Made by a program: the position numbers and the translations under genes. A stretch of 64,000 bases of DNA from Leptotrichia sp. OH3620_COT-345 (lineage in GTDB: Bacteria; Fusobacteriota; Fusobacteriia; Fusobacteriales; Leptotrichiaceae), in assembly GCF_003932895.1 (NCBI RefSeq), contig NZ_RQYW01000003.1, positions 1 to 64,000 of the forward strand. Direction: 5' to 3'. The notes beneath the pieces were generated by a model, which was not told where the DNA came from, ran no database searches, and saw only the letters and a list, made by a program, of their open reading frames with translations. This document shows positions 49,114 to 55,828 of this stretch, in pieces (within the stretch, counting starts at the first letter, position 1; every line of letters starts with the position of its first letter).

Positions 49114-49944
49114 TTAAATTTCTAATCTTTTAACTTCATGTACCTTCAAAATATAGTATTTTACTTTATTTTTTTCTTTAATTTCTTTCATATCTACAAT
49201 AAGTATATCTTGTGAACTAAGAAATATTTCCCCTGCATGAAGTTTTTTTAAAAAATTTTTATCCCAAATAGAAACTTTTATAGTTTCATTTTCAAAGATT
49301 ACATCCCATTGTGAATTCCCTTGAAAAGGAACTTTATATAATCTTAATTCTGTATTTTCTAATAAAATTTCCATTTCTTCTTCTACTTCTTCTATTTCTT
49401 TTTCTTCAATTGACATTACATTTATTTCTTCTTTTGACAGTTCTAATTTTATACTTTCATTAATAGAATATTTTATATTTTCTCTGTCTTTTAAATTTTT
49501 TACACTCTTTTTTATTTCTTTCTCAATATTAGGACTTGACAGATATAAATTTATAGTTTCAATATTATAATTGTTAACTTCTCCATAATAATTTGTTACA
49601 TCTCCAGTAGTTGTATCTATTTTTTTAGGATTTTTCCCTTTTAAATCTCTTATTAATTTTATAACTTCTAAAAATAATTTAAGTGTTGCTACTGCTGTTA
49701 TCACATGTCCCGTTATTTTAAAAATTTCAGGAGTTATAGCAGAAAAATCTAAAATAACTGATCCTTTCTCAGAAGCTTTAAAATTCAATTTAAAATAAGA
49801 ATTCTTTGCTGTTATTGATGTTATTTTTGATAAGGTATCGTATGTTCCTTTTAAAAATTCTGAAAGTTCCTTTGCATCAATTTCATCAGAACCACCAATT
49901 TTTATTTTTAAATCTGCTTTAGTCTCATTGTACATTTTCCACAT
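49114..49944 (-). CDS. Hypothetical protein with one membrane segment
   Basis: A 276-residue protein. Residues ~10-75 form an alpha/beta domain (IDAKELSEFLKGTYDTLSKI). A membrane-like segment follows at residues ~78-98 (ITGHVITAVATLKLFLEVIK), then an Asn/Tyr-rich stretch, an acidic helix (EEKEIEEVEEEMEILLENTE) and a C-terminal beta-rich domain. I do not recognise a characterised relative, though the plan is common among phage and element hypothetical proteins. Monocistronic with GGAAGG upstream of the ATG. Confidence 0.6.
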   Translation of the reverse strand: MWKMYNETKADLKIKIGGSDEIDAKELSEFLKGTYDTLSKITSITAKNSYFKLNFKASEKGSVILDFSAITPEIFKITGHVITAVATLKLFLEVIKLIRDLKGKNPKKIDTTTGDVTNYYGEVNNYNIETINLYLSSPNIEKEIKKSVKNLKDRENIKYSINESIKLELSKEEINVMSIEEKEIEEVEEEMEILLENTELRLYKVPFQGNSQWDVIFENETIKVSIWDKNFLKKLHAGEIFLSSQDILIVDMKEIKEKNKVKYYILKVHEVKRLEI

Positions 49945-50096
49945 TTTATTTCCTTCCTTTAGGATAATATATTATATCCTAATTTTTTAAAAATGCAATA
50001 TTATCACAATAATTATTTAAATGCCATTGTCCTATATTTTCATTTTTTATATTATTAATCATTCGTAATATTTTTATTTATAATTCTTTTCTACAT

Positions 50097-50327
50097 CTAA
50101 ATTTGACTATTTCTTCTTGTTATTAGATATTCTATTACTCCATTTCCCTGTGCAAGAAGCATTCCTTTTTCTACAAGCAATGGCATTGTATCTGCTCCCT
50201 GTTTTATCATTTTTGTTCTTATTTCTTTTGTTAGTTGATGTATTTCTATTTTTTCTCCTTTAACAGCTTTTATATATTTTTTTATATTTTCACAATTTTT
50301 ACAACCCTCTTTAGTGTATAGAATCAT
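50097..50327 (-). CDS. Glutaredoxin-like protein
   Basis: A 76-residue thioredoxin-fold protein of the NrdH/glutaredoxin size class. The redox motif CKNC is at residues 9-12 (YTKEGCKNCENIKKY) and the cis-proline is in ADTMPLLVEKG. It probably reduces disulfides; in this element it could support folding of exported cysteine proteins or a nucleotide-related reductase. AAGGAGAATATATAA precedes the ATG. Confidence 0.75.
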   Translation of the reverse strand: MILYTKEGCKNCENIKKYIKAVKGEKIEIHQLTKEIRTKMIKQGADTMPLLVEKGMLLAQGNGVIEYLITRRNSQI

Positions 50328-50340
50328 TTATATATTCTCC

Positions 50341-50426
50341 TTGATTTTTTTAAATTTTATGTTATAATCAAAATATAGTTTTAAAACTATACCCACAGCC
50401 TCTGTGGGCTTTTATTATGCTATAAA
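50341..50426 (+). ncRNA. Degenerate small-RNA cassette E (P1, terminator and P2 without peptide gene)
   Basis: TTGATT (50341-50346), 16-base spacer ending TGT, TATAAT (50363-50368) matches the P1 of cassettes A and B base for base over most of its length. A ~40-nt RNA then ends in terminator CCCACAG-CCT-CTGTGGG plus T-rich tail (50392-50413), followed by an extended -10 TGCTATAAA (50418-50426) in the P2 position. No plus-strand peptide gene with a ribosome binding site follows, so this looks like a fifth cassette that lost its toxin, or an orphan RNA. Confidence 0.55.
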
Positions 50427-50435
50427 TTCCGGTTA

Positions 50436-50486
50436 CTACAATAAGTAATATTGGAAAATATCCCAATATTTCCTGATAACTTTCAT
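50436..50486 (-). CDS. Possible 16-residue peptide opposite cassette E
   Basis: ATG at 50484-50486 with an excellent AAAGGAG upstream encodes MKVIRKYWDIFQYYLL and a TAG. A second minus-strand frame over the same DNA encodes a hydrophobic stretch (FPILLIVVTGIYSIIKAHRG) but lacks a good start. The short frame could be a leader or decayed peptide gene. Reported because the ribosome binding site is strong. Confidence 0.3.
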   Translation of the reverse strand: MKVIRKYWDIFQYYLL

Positions 50487-50510
50487 TGAAATATCTCCTT
50501 TCTTAATCTT

Positions 50511-50657
50511 TTAGTAATTAATTATACAACAAGAAACTTTTATAACTTCATTTTCTTTTTTTACTTCTTTTCCTGTTTCATAAAAGTATGCAGCAAAAAT
50601 AATTGCAGCTATAGAACCCATTATCAACCCTATCAAAAACATTATAAAACTTTTCAT
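50511..50657 (-). CDS. Small single-pass membrane protein (DUF3789-like)
   Basis: A 48-residue protein: a membrane segment at residues 4-26 (FIMFLIGLIMGSIAAIIFAA), then a short charged tail with a CC pair (KVSCCIINY). AAAGGAGAA precedes the ATG. The size and plan resemble DUF3789-type small proteins encoded in conjugative elements next to regulatory genes. Function unknown. Confidence 0.55.
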   Translation of the reverse strand: MKSFIMFLIGLIMGSIAAIIFAAYFYETGKEVKKENEVIKVSCCIINY

Positions 50658-50674
50658 ATTTCTCCTTTTCTGTA

Positions 50675-51376
50675 TTATCTTTCTATTTTTAATTCACTTA
50701 ATTTTTCAAATATATATTTTTCTCCTTTAGAAGTCCACTTCAATATGTATTTTCCGTTTACTTTTTGATACTTTATATAACCTTTATACTTATGCTCTCT
50801 GTATAATTTTAGAATTTTTCCTTTTTTATAAATTAATCCAATTTCATTCAATTTTTCTAAAAACTCTTCATAAGGTATTTCATATATATCTGCTAAAGAT
50901 TTTGTTGTAATATATTCTCTATTCGTATCAAAAAAAGTTTCATATTCCTTAACTTTATCACTTAACAGAAGAAATTCTTTTTTTGTAGCCTCCAATATGC
51001 TTTCTACCCTTTTCCGAATTTCAAGTTCATTATCTGAAGCTTTTACATAAATATATCCTCCATGTTTTCTAACCGATTTTAAAATCTCCTTGACTTTTTT
51101 CTTAAATTCTTTAGCTTCAGGCTTTCTACTTAACATTAGTACTTCATACAATCCTTCTTCTGTCAGATACCATTGTTTATAAGGAACATTATTGTTTCCA
51201 TACATTGTTATTAATTCCTTTTCTTCTGCTTCCACTGGTTTAAGCATTTGACTTACATTGCTGTTTTTTATTATTTTAGCTATTTCATTAGCGTTAAATA
51301 AAGGTCTTTCATAATCACCGTATATATTTATATTTGTTCCTATGACTTCAGTATTCTTGATTATTTTAAGATTCAT
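50675..51376 (-). CDS. Phage antirepressor-like protein (BRO-N and KilA-C/ANT domains)
   Basis: A 233-residue protein. The N-terminal BRO-N domain (YERPLFNANEIAKIIKNSNV, YLTEEGLYEVLMLSRKPEA, FKKKVKEILKSVRKHGGY) is followed by a linker and a C-terminal antirepressor/KilA-C domain (YITTKSLADIYEIPYEEFLE ... GLIYKKGKILKLY). Such proteins counteract repressors in phages and related elements, which here could be the HTH repressor at 53999-54349. It overlaps the upstream small gene by 11 bases. Confidence 0.8.
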   Translation of the reverse strand: MNLKIIKNTEVIGTNINIYGDYERPLFNANEIAKIIKNSNVSQMLKPVEAEEKELITMYGNNNVPYKQWYLTEEGLYEVLMLSRKPEAKEFKKKVKEILKSVRKHGGYIYVKASDNELEIRKRVESILEATKKEFLLLSDKVKEYETFFDTNREYITTKSLADIYEIPYEEFLEKLNEIGLIYKKGKILKLYREHKYKGYIKYQKVNGKYILKWTSKGEKYIFEKLSELKIER

Positions 51377-51719
51377 TTTCAGTTCCTCCTAATTTTTTTA
51401 AAATATATATTACATCTCCTAATTTAGCTAAATAGGAATTTTCATTTTCTTTTAGATTTTGATTATTATTTTCTATTCTTATAAGTTTATATTTTTCACT
51501 TATCCAAATAGTTATAATCATTTCATCAATTTTATGTTCAATCTTCTGCTTAATTTTCAAAAATCCCAATAACTCATTAAATGTGTTATTTCTTTTTATT
51601 TCTTTATTATCACACATTTCAGTCCATTTTTTATAACCCGTTTTTTCTTTATTTTTTCTTGTGTCCCTATAAAAGAAATAAAGTTCTCCATTTTTTTCTT
51701 TAAAATAAAACTGTTTCAT
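51366..51719 (-). CDS. Hypothetical protein upstream of the antirepressor gene
   Basis: A 117-residue basic, beta-rich soluble protein (MKQFYFKEKNGELYFFYRDT start). No recognised motif. It is co-transcribed with the antirepressor-like gene, which overlaps its end. AAAGGAG is present before the ATG. Its place just downstream of the integrase suggests a regulatory accessory role, unproven. Confidence 0.55.
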   Translation of the reverse strand: MKQFYFKEKNGELYFFYRDTRKNKEKTGYKKWTEMCDNKEIKRNNTFNELLGFLKIKQKIEHKIDEMIITIWISEKYKLIRIENNNQNLKENENSYLAKLGDVIYILKKLGGTENES

Positions 51720-51756
51720 TTTTTCTCCTTTCTTTAGTTACATATAATATTTATAT

Positions 51757-51780
51757 ACTCTCTATACACTGTATATAGTC
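51757..51780. repeat. Dispersed palindrome (copy 13)
   Basis: CTCTATACA / TGTATATAG arms directly against the integrase stop codon at 51781. Confidence 0.55.
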
Positions 51781-52800
51781 CTAATAAACTAATTTATTTA
51801 TAACATCTCTTAATTCTTCTATACTCCAATGAGTATAAATCCCGTCCGTAATGTCTTTTACCTTATGTCCGACAATATTTTTTACTTTTGAAGCTGGTAC
51901 ATCTTTTATTCTTCTCATTTTGGTTATAAAAGTATGACGTATTGAATGTAAGTTTCCTTCAACATCGTATTCCTTTAAAATATTATTGAAACGATTTTTT
52001 AAAGTGCCATAGTCATCTTCAAAAAACATTTTTCTTTTTTCACTCATATATTTTTTTACAATGGGCAGAACTAAATTATGAATAGGTATCCGTCTATTTA
52101 TTCCCGCTTCTGTTTTTGAACCTGTTATTAAATACTTTTCTTTTAAATTTATATTTTCATTTTCTATTCTAAATAAATCAACACTTCTCATTCCGGTATA
52201 AAAAAGCAGTAAAACCATTGCAACATATATATTGTTTGTACACTCATAATTTTCCCATAACATTCTTACAAACTCATCTTTAAATATTACTCTATCAACT
52301 GTTCTTATTATCTGGTCGGAAGATTCTAAATATAAAGAAATATTTTCCTTCACTATACGTTGCTTCATTGCTTCCACATAAATTGATTTTAAAACTGTTA
52401 AAGCTGTTCTTCCTTTGTTTTTAGGATAATTGTTCAATCTATTCTGATAATCACTATAATCTAAAGATATAAATGAATCTTCCAAGATTTCCTCAAAAAT
52501 TACGGTGAAATCTCTACAATATCTATTGAATGTTTCTTCTGTTTTAATACTTTTGGCATGTTTTGATATTTTCCATTTATTAAATAGATCAACTAATTTC
52601 AATTCAGAATACTCTATATTCAAATTTCTGGAATTATATTCACGCAACATCTCCTGTGCTTCTTTCTGTGTTCTGTAGCTTCCGATAATAGGTCTTTTAT
52701 ATTTCCCATTTATCAAACGGGCAGGTTCTCTTACAATCCAAGGCTTTCTAGATTTTTCTTTTCGTTTGTAAACACTCCCTGTTCCATTAGCATTCCTCAT
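51781..52800 (-). CDS. int: Tyrosine site-specific integrase
   Basis: A 339-residue phage-type integrase starting at the ATG at 52800 (MRNANGTGSVYKRK) behind AAAGGAAA; an in-frame ATG 15 bases upstream has no binding site. An AP2-like arm-binding N-terminus (GSYRTQKEAQEML) and a core-binding domain precede the catalytic domain. The catalytic residues are Arg in TGMRSVDLF, HxxR in LHSIRHTF, His in VGHKV and Tyr in DGIYTHW. It would integrate the element at tRNA-Cys. A relic of a second integrase end is at 12049-12135. Confidence 0.93.
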   Translation of the reverse strand: MRNANGTGSVYKRKEKSRKPWIVREPARLINGKYKRPIIGSYRTQKEAQEMLREYNSRNLNIEYSELKLVDLFNKWKISKHAKSIKTEETFNRYCRDFTVIFEEILEDSFISLDYSDYQNRLNNYPKNKGRTALTVLKSIYVEAMKQRIVKENISLYLESSDQIIRTVDRVIFKDEFVRMLWENYECTNNIYVAMVLLLFYTGMRSVDLFRIENENINLKEKYLITGSKTEAGINRRIPIHNLVLPIVKKYMSEKRKMFFEDDYGTLKNRFNNILKEYDVEGNLHSIRHTFITKMRRIKDVPASKVKNIVGHKVKDITDGIYTHWSIEELRDVINKLVY

Positions 52801-52820
52801 TATTTTTCCTTTCACTTTAT

Positions 52821-53024
52821 TTAAATATTATGAGCTTTTTCTTTGTATTCATTAATGTACTCTATCGTTTTTAACGGATCAAAATGATAAGAATTTCTGC
52901 CCGATTTTCCCTTTATAACTGTCACAAAGTTGAATGTCCCTGATATAGCTAATTCTTTAAACTTGAAATAGGTCAAACCCAATTCGTTAGACACTTTTTT
53001 CACTGTAAATCCGTGCTTTCTCAT
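52821..53024 (-). CDS. xis: Excisionase-like small DNA-binding protein
   Basis: A 67-residue protein 20 bases upstream of int. Its N-terminal segment GFTVKKVSNELGLTYFKFKE is helix-turn-helix-like, followed by a wing-like region (GKSGRNSYHFDPLKTIEYI), the MerR/Xis winged-helix layout. GGGAGGAAGATA precedes the ATG. Size and position make it the best excisionase candidate; a transcriptional regulator of int is the alternative. Confidence 0.65.
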   Translation of the reverse strand: MRKHGFTVKKVSNELGLTYFKFKELAISGTFNFVTVIKGKSGRNSYHFDPLKTIEYINEYKEKAHNI

Positions 53025-53048
53025 TATCTTCCTCCCTATTTACTATCT

Positions 53049-53187
53049 TTATAATTTTTTTATTTTATGCTATAATTTTTTTAAACACTACTTGAGCATT
53101 CAAATATATACCTAAAACTTAAAATTTTAAAATATCATCTTTTTTAATATCTTAGTCTTTTAATATTTATATTAAGATATTCTTTTG
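53049..53187 (+). ncRNA. Possible plus-strand small RNA between xis and the iterons
   Basis: An extended -10 TGCTATAAT (53068-53076) with a weak -35 (TTATAA, 53049-53054) leads to a perfect 9-bp hairpin AATATCTTA (53146-53154) / TAAGATATT (53173-53181) followed by CTTTTG. The predicted RNA is about 105 nt. It could be an antisense or replication-control RNA; it does not overlap the rep gene. Confidence 0.35.
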
Positions 53188-53228
53188 TTATATATTATTT
53201 ATTCTTATTATATTATTCTTATTAGGGT

Positions 53229-53301
53229 CAAATTTTTTTACCAGTCTAGTCAAATTTCTTTACCGGTCAAATTTTTTTACCAGTTAAATTTCTTTACCGG
53301 T
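53229..53301. repeat. Four 17-bp iterons
   Basis: Repeats at 53229-53245, 53251-53267, 53268-53284 and 53285-53301 alternate between CAAATTTTTTTACCAGT and (C/T)AAATTTCTTTACCGGT. The last three are head to tail without gap. They lie eight bases beyond the stop of the RepA_N-like gene, the usual place for a replication origin bound by the initiator. Confidence 0.75.
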
Positions 53302-53309
53302 TAAAATTT

Positions 53310-53633
53310 TTAAATGATATTAGCTAAATAATAAATATTAGATTCTCCCGACTCCTTTACTGCCTCAAGTAATTCATTTTCTATTAATTTTTTGAAAGCA
53401 GATATTATAGTCGGTTTACTTACTTTCATTTTTTTAGCCATTTTCTTCTGACTTGCATAAAAATAAATTTCATCATTACTATTTATCCAATTATTTTTTA
53501 ATGATAATCTCCAATTTTCAAAGCAAAGCATATATAATTCTCTATCAACAGGTCTTAAATTAAATTCATATATCTTTTTTGGCATTTTATAAAATTCATT
53601 TTTCTCTAAGTCATCTAATTTTATTCTTTTCAT
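53310..53633 (-). CDS. RepA_N-like replication initiator domain protein
   Basis: A 107-residue protein made almost entirely of a winged-helix domain like the N-terminus of RepA_N initiators: FYKMPKKIYEF, LSLKNNWINSNDEIYFYAS, then the helix-turn-helix KMKVSKPTIISAFKKLIE. It lacks the further domains of full RepA_N proteins. With iterons directly downstream it may support extrachromosomal replication of the excised element or act as its own regulator. GAGAAATG-type context at the start. Confidence 0.7.
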   Translation of the reverse strand: MKRIKLDDLEKNEFYKMPKKIYEFNLRPVDRELYMLCFENWRLSLKNNWINSNDEIYFYASQKKMAKKMKVSKPTIISAFKKLIENELLEAVKESGESNIYYLANII

Positions 53634-53660
53634 TTCTCACCTTACCCCTCAACATTTTGC

Positions 53661-53673
53661 AACTTTTTAAGTT
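53661..53673. promoter_or_regulatory. AACTT-N3-AAGTT operator copy 1
   Basis: AACTT-TTT-AAGTT at the 3' end of the small HTH gene, matching the two copies in the divergent promoter. Confidence 0.5.
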
Positions 53674-53873
53674 GTTCTAAGATTAAAAAAAATCACAATT
53701 TCTTCATTAGATAAATTATAAACATCTGAAATTTTTCTTATTTCATTTGCTTTAAATTGAAATTTAGCATTCAATTTTTTTGATAAAGTATCTTTATTTA
53801 TTTGAGTTTTTTTTGATAGTGATGTAATATTATCATCATTTTCATACATTTTTAAAAATAATTTCTTATACAT
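53667..53873 (-). CDS. Small HTH regulator (Cro-like)
   Basis: A 68-residue protein with a helix-turn-helix pattern: NITSLSKKTQINKDTLSKKL followed by FQFKANEIRKISDVYNLSNE. It reads like a Cro/C1-type domain. It is divergent from the HTH repressor at 53999. Its promoter is near consensus and lies under two palindromic operators, so it is probably the first gene turned on when the repressor is lost, as in phage-type switches. Confidence 0.7.
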   Translation of the reverse strand: MYKKLFLKMYENDDNITSLSKKTQINKDTLSKKLNAKFQFKANEIRKISDVYNLSNEEIVIFFNLRTT

Positions 53874-53885
53874 ATTTTTCCTCCA

Positions 53886-53935
53886 AACTTATTAAGTTAT
53901 TAATATTATAACACTTTTTTGCAACTTGTCAAGTT
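53886..53935 (-). promoter_or_regulatory. Repressor-controlled divergent promoter with two operators
   Basis: Minus-strand promoter: TTGACA (53931-53926), 16-base spacer ending TGT, TATAAT (53909-53904). The -35 lies inside operator AACTT-GTC-AAGTT (53923-53935), and a second operator AACTT-ATT-AAGTT (53886-53898) covers the transcription start. Confidence 0.7.
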
Positions 53936-53998
53936 ATTTTTGTCTTATACAACGTTTTTTTTTCTTTTTTTATGATAAAATGAGAAAAGGAGAAAAAT

Positions 53999-54349
53999 AT
54001 GGATAAGCATATAGGACTAAAAATTTTAAGATTAAGAGAAAATAAAAAATTAAGTCAACAACAATTGGCAAAAAAATTATCAGTAAAACCACAAACAATA
54101 TATAAATATGAAAACGGAATTATAAAAAATATAAAATATGAAACTATTGAAAAATTAGCTAAAATTTTCAATGTTTCTCCGCAATATCTTTTAGGACTGG
54201 ATGATGAAGAAAATATTGTTCCTACAAAAGAGGAATTGGAAAGAGGAAGTATGCTTTTTTATCAAAATAAAAAAATTTCTGATGAAGATAAAGACGAGCT
54301 ATTTAAAAAAATTCAGGAATATTATTTTAAAGAGCGATTAAAAAAATAA
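53999..54349 (+). CDS. XRE-family repressor (ImmR-like)
   Basis: A 116-residue protein. The N-terminal Cro/C1 helix-turn-helix is IGLKILRLRENKKLSQQQLA then KKLSVKPQTIYKYENGI; the C-terminal part (DEDKDELFKKIQEYYFKERL) is probably for dimerisation. GAAAAGGAGAAAAAT precedes the ATG. Divergent from the small HTH gene and followed by a broken ImmA-type peptidase gene, the ImmR-ImmA order of ICEBs1. I infer that it represses the element through the AACTT-N3-AAGTT sites. Confidence 0.8.
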   Translation: MDKHIGLKILRLRENKKLSQQQLAKKLSVKPQTIYKYENGIIKNIKYETIEKLAKIFNVSPQYLLGLDDEENIVPTKEELERGSMLFYQNKKISDEDKDELFKKIQEYYFKERLKK

Positions 54350-54386
54350 AGTTAAAATTAACTAATATTAGTAAAGGGATTCAAAT

Positions 54387-54720
54387 TTGAAAGATTCACA
54401 TATAAAAAATACTGTTAAAAATGTTATAGAAGCTGTACAAACAAAAAATATATACAAGTTATGTGACTACTTCAAAATTTCTATTCTACCATGTGATTTT
54501 AAAAGTCAAAAAGGATTAATAAGTTTTTTCAATAAAAAATTTTATTGGAATCAGTAAAAATCTTTCTTCAGATATCAAAAAAGAAGTTTTAATACATGAA
54601 TTTGCTCACTTTATACTCCATAAGGAAATATTAAAAAACAATAGGAGTTTCAAAAAATCACATGAAAAAGAAGCGGAATTATTTGTAAAATATTTTATAA
54701 AATATAAATTTAAAAAATAA
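54387..54720 (+). pseudogene. ImmA/IrrE-like metallopeptidase, frameshifted
   Basis: Two frames together encode one ImmA-like protein. The first, starting at TTG 54387 behind AAAGGG, reads LKDSHIKNTVKNVIEAVQTK ... GLISFFNKKFYW and stops at 54555-54557. The +1 frame continues FIGISKNLSSDIKKEVLIHE then FAHFILHKEIL to the stop at 54718-54720, with the zinc site HEFAH. The break is near an A/T run at 54533-54546. ImmA peptidases cleave their paired repressor; a broken copy could lock the repressor on. A sequencing error or programmed shift remains possible. Confidence 0.7.
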
Positions 54721-54737
54721 TAGGGGAATTTATTATT

Positions 54738-55511
54738 ATGGAAGAAAAAAGAGAATTTATTGATCATAAAGATCCCAATGTCTTTTATGTAGCTAAAAAT
54801 TATTCTATCATATTGGAGGGAATCACCGCGGATATTAAAATTTCTAAGGGGATGTGTTCATTTATTAAAGAAAAATTATCAGGAAAATCGAATTTTATAT
54901 CTTCTTTTAAAGCAATTGTGCCGTACATAGATTTAGAATATATTAATAAAACTTTTAATTTATCTTCTTCTGAAAAGCTATTTATAATATCTTCAAAAGA
55001 AATTTATGAAAATAATGATGAAGTTAAAATTAGAAGAAATAAAAATAGAAAATATTTAGAAAGCAAAATAAAATACACCTCTGTTTTTGATATCAATGGG
55101 AAAAAAAAGTTAAGTAAAGAATTTACAGATAAAACTCTTAATTTAATTACTTTTAAATATAATTCAAAAGCAAAAGATATAGTGAGGAATGAAAAAAATT
55201 TTTTTAATATACACTCAAAAATTTTTTTGATAAACAATGAATTTGCCTTTATAGGTTCCGCTAATCTAACTTCAAATGCTTTGACAAATAATTATGAAAC
55301 TTTGTTTTTTATTGATAAAAATAAAAGCAGTGAAAATAAAATTTTTATAGATAAGTTAATTGAATTCTTTAATAACATTCAAAATGAAAAAAATATTGAA
55401 ACAGAAGAAATATTCTTTAATGATCAGAACATACAAGAAAATAATAATATAGAAAACGATATTAAAAATTTATCATTTATAAAAAAGTTAAAATTATTAT
55501 TTAGTAAATAA
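54738..55511 (+). CDS. Phospholipase D-family (HKD) protein
   Basis: A 257-residue protein with a single PLD active-site motif at about residues 156-180: NIHSKIFLINNEFAFIGSAN with following LTSNALTNNYETL. No signal peptide. Single-HKD proteins of this type act as dimeric nucleases or similar phosphodiesterases (Nuc, BfiI, Bfil-like helicase-associated proteins). It is the last gene before the right end of the element, co-directional with the repressor and the broken peptidase gene. A defence or stabilising role is possible. A terminator follows. Confidence 0.7.
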   Translation: MEEKREFIDHKDPNVFYVAKNYSIILEGITADIKISKGMCSFIKEKLSGKSNFISSFKAIVPYIDLEYINKTFNLSSSEKLFIISSKEIYENNDEVKIRRNKNRKYLESKIKYTSVFDINGKKKLSKEFTDKTLNLITFKYNSKAKDIVRNEKNFFNIHSKIFLINNEFAFIGSANLTSNALTNNYETLFFIDKNKSSENKIFIDKLIEFFNNIQNEKNIETEEIFFNDQNIQENNNIENDIKNLSFIKKLKLLFSK

Positions 55512-55537
55512 AAATCCGAATTTTATTCGGTTTTTTT
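55512..55537 (+). terminator. Rho-independent terminator after the PLD gene
   Basis: CCGAA-TTTTA-TTCGG followed by seven T. Confidence 0.75.
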
Positions 55538-55592
55538 ATTTACTATCTTATATATTCGGACTTTTAAATTATACTGTAACCATTAAGTTGTC

Positions 55593-55762
55593 AATATGTT
55601 GTCAGTATGTTGCCAAATAAATTTAAATAATAACAAATTTAAGTAAATTATAACAAATTATAGCTATCTTCAAAATATCATAAATAAAATAAAAATGTGC
55701 AATTCAGTATAAATACTGTCTTGCACTATATATCCATTTTTTAGTTATATTAGTGGAGGCGA
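55593..55762. repeat. Right end of the integrative element (attR), 170-bp direct repeat
   Basis: Nearly identical to 12843-13012. It begins in the TGTTGTCAGTATG-type repeats and runs into the 3' end of tRNA-Cys (TGGAGGCGA at 55754-55762). Short TTGTCARTRTG direct repeats just inside the element (55586-55611, and 13058-13077 at the left end) may be arm sites for the integrase. Confidence 0.82.
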
Positions 55763-55828
55763 CAACCAGATTCGAACTGGTGTACAAGGTTTTGCAGACC
55801 TCTGCCTAAGCCCCTCGACCATGTCGCC
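55754..55828 (-). tRNA. tRNA-Cys (GCA)
   Basis: Minus strand: acceptor arms GGCGACA and TGTCGCC, discriminator T, encoded CCA. The T loop is GTTCGAATC. The anticodon loop CTGCAAA gives anticodon GCA. The gene is intact and serves as the attachment site of the element; its 3' end is copied at the left boundary. Confidence 0.95.

Larger units (their letters stand above)
12843..55762. mobile_element. Integrative and conjugative element inserted at tRNA-Cys, P-type (Trb) transfer system
   Basis: About 43 kb bounded by direct repeats at 12843-13012 and 55593-55762, the right one abutting an intact tRNA-Cys(GCA). It contains a tyrosine integrase and excisionase candidate near the right end, a relaxase, a coupling protein, a full set of Trb/VirB homologues (TrbB, C, D, E, F, G, I, J, L), a TraF-like pilin peptidase, topoisomerase III, ArdC, a RepA_N-like gene with iterons, and a divergent repressor region. 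The cargo is a six-gene plus-strand operon at the left end. Transfer genes are nearly all on the minus strand. Function is inferred; the split relaxase and broken ImmA-like gene could impair mobility. Confidence 0.88.

Noticed and set aside
53667-54349. The two HTH genes as a type II toxin-antitoxin pair
   Set aside because: They are divergent with operators between them, and both are DNA-binding; a repressor/Cro-like switch fits better.
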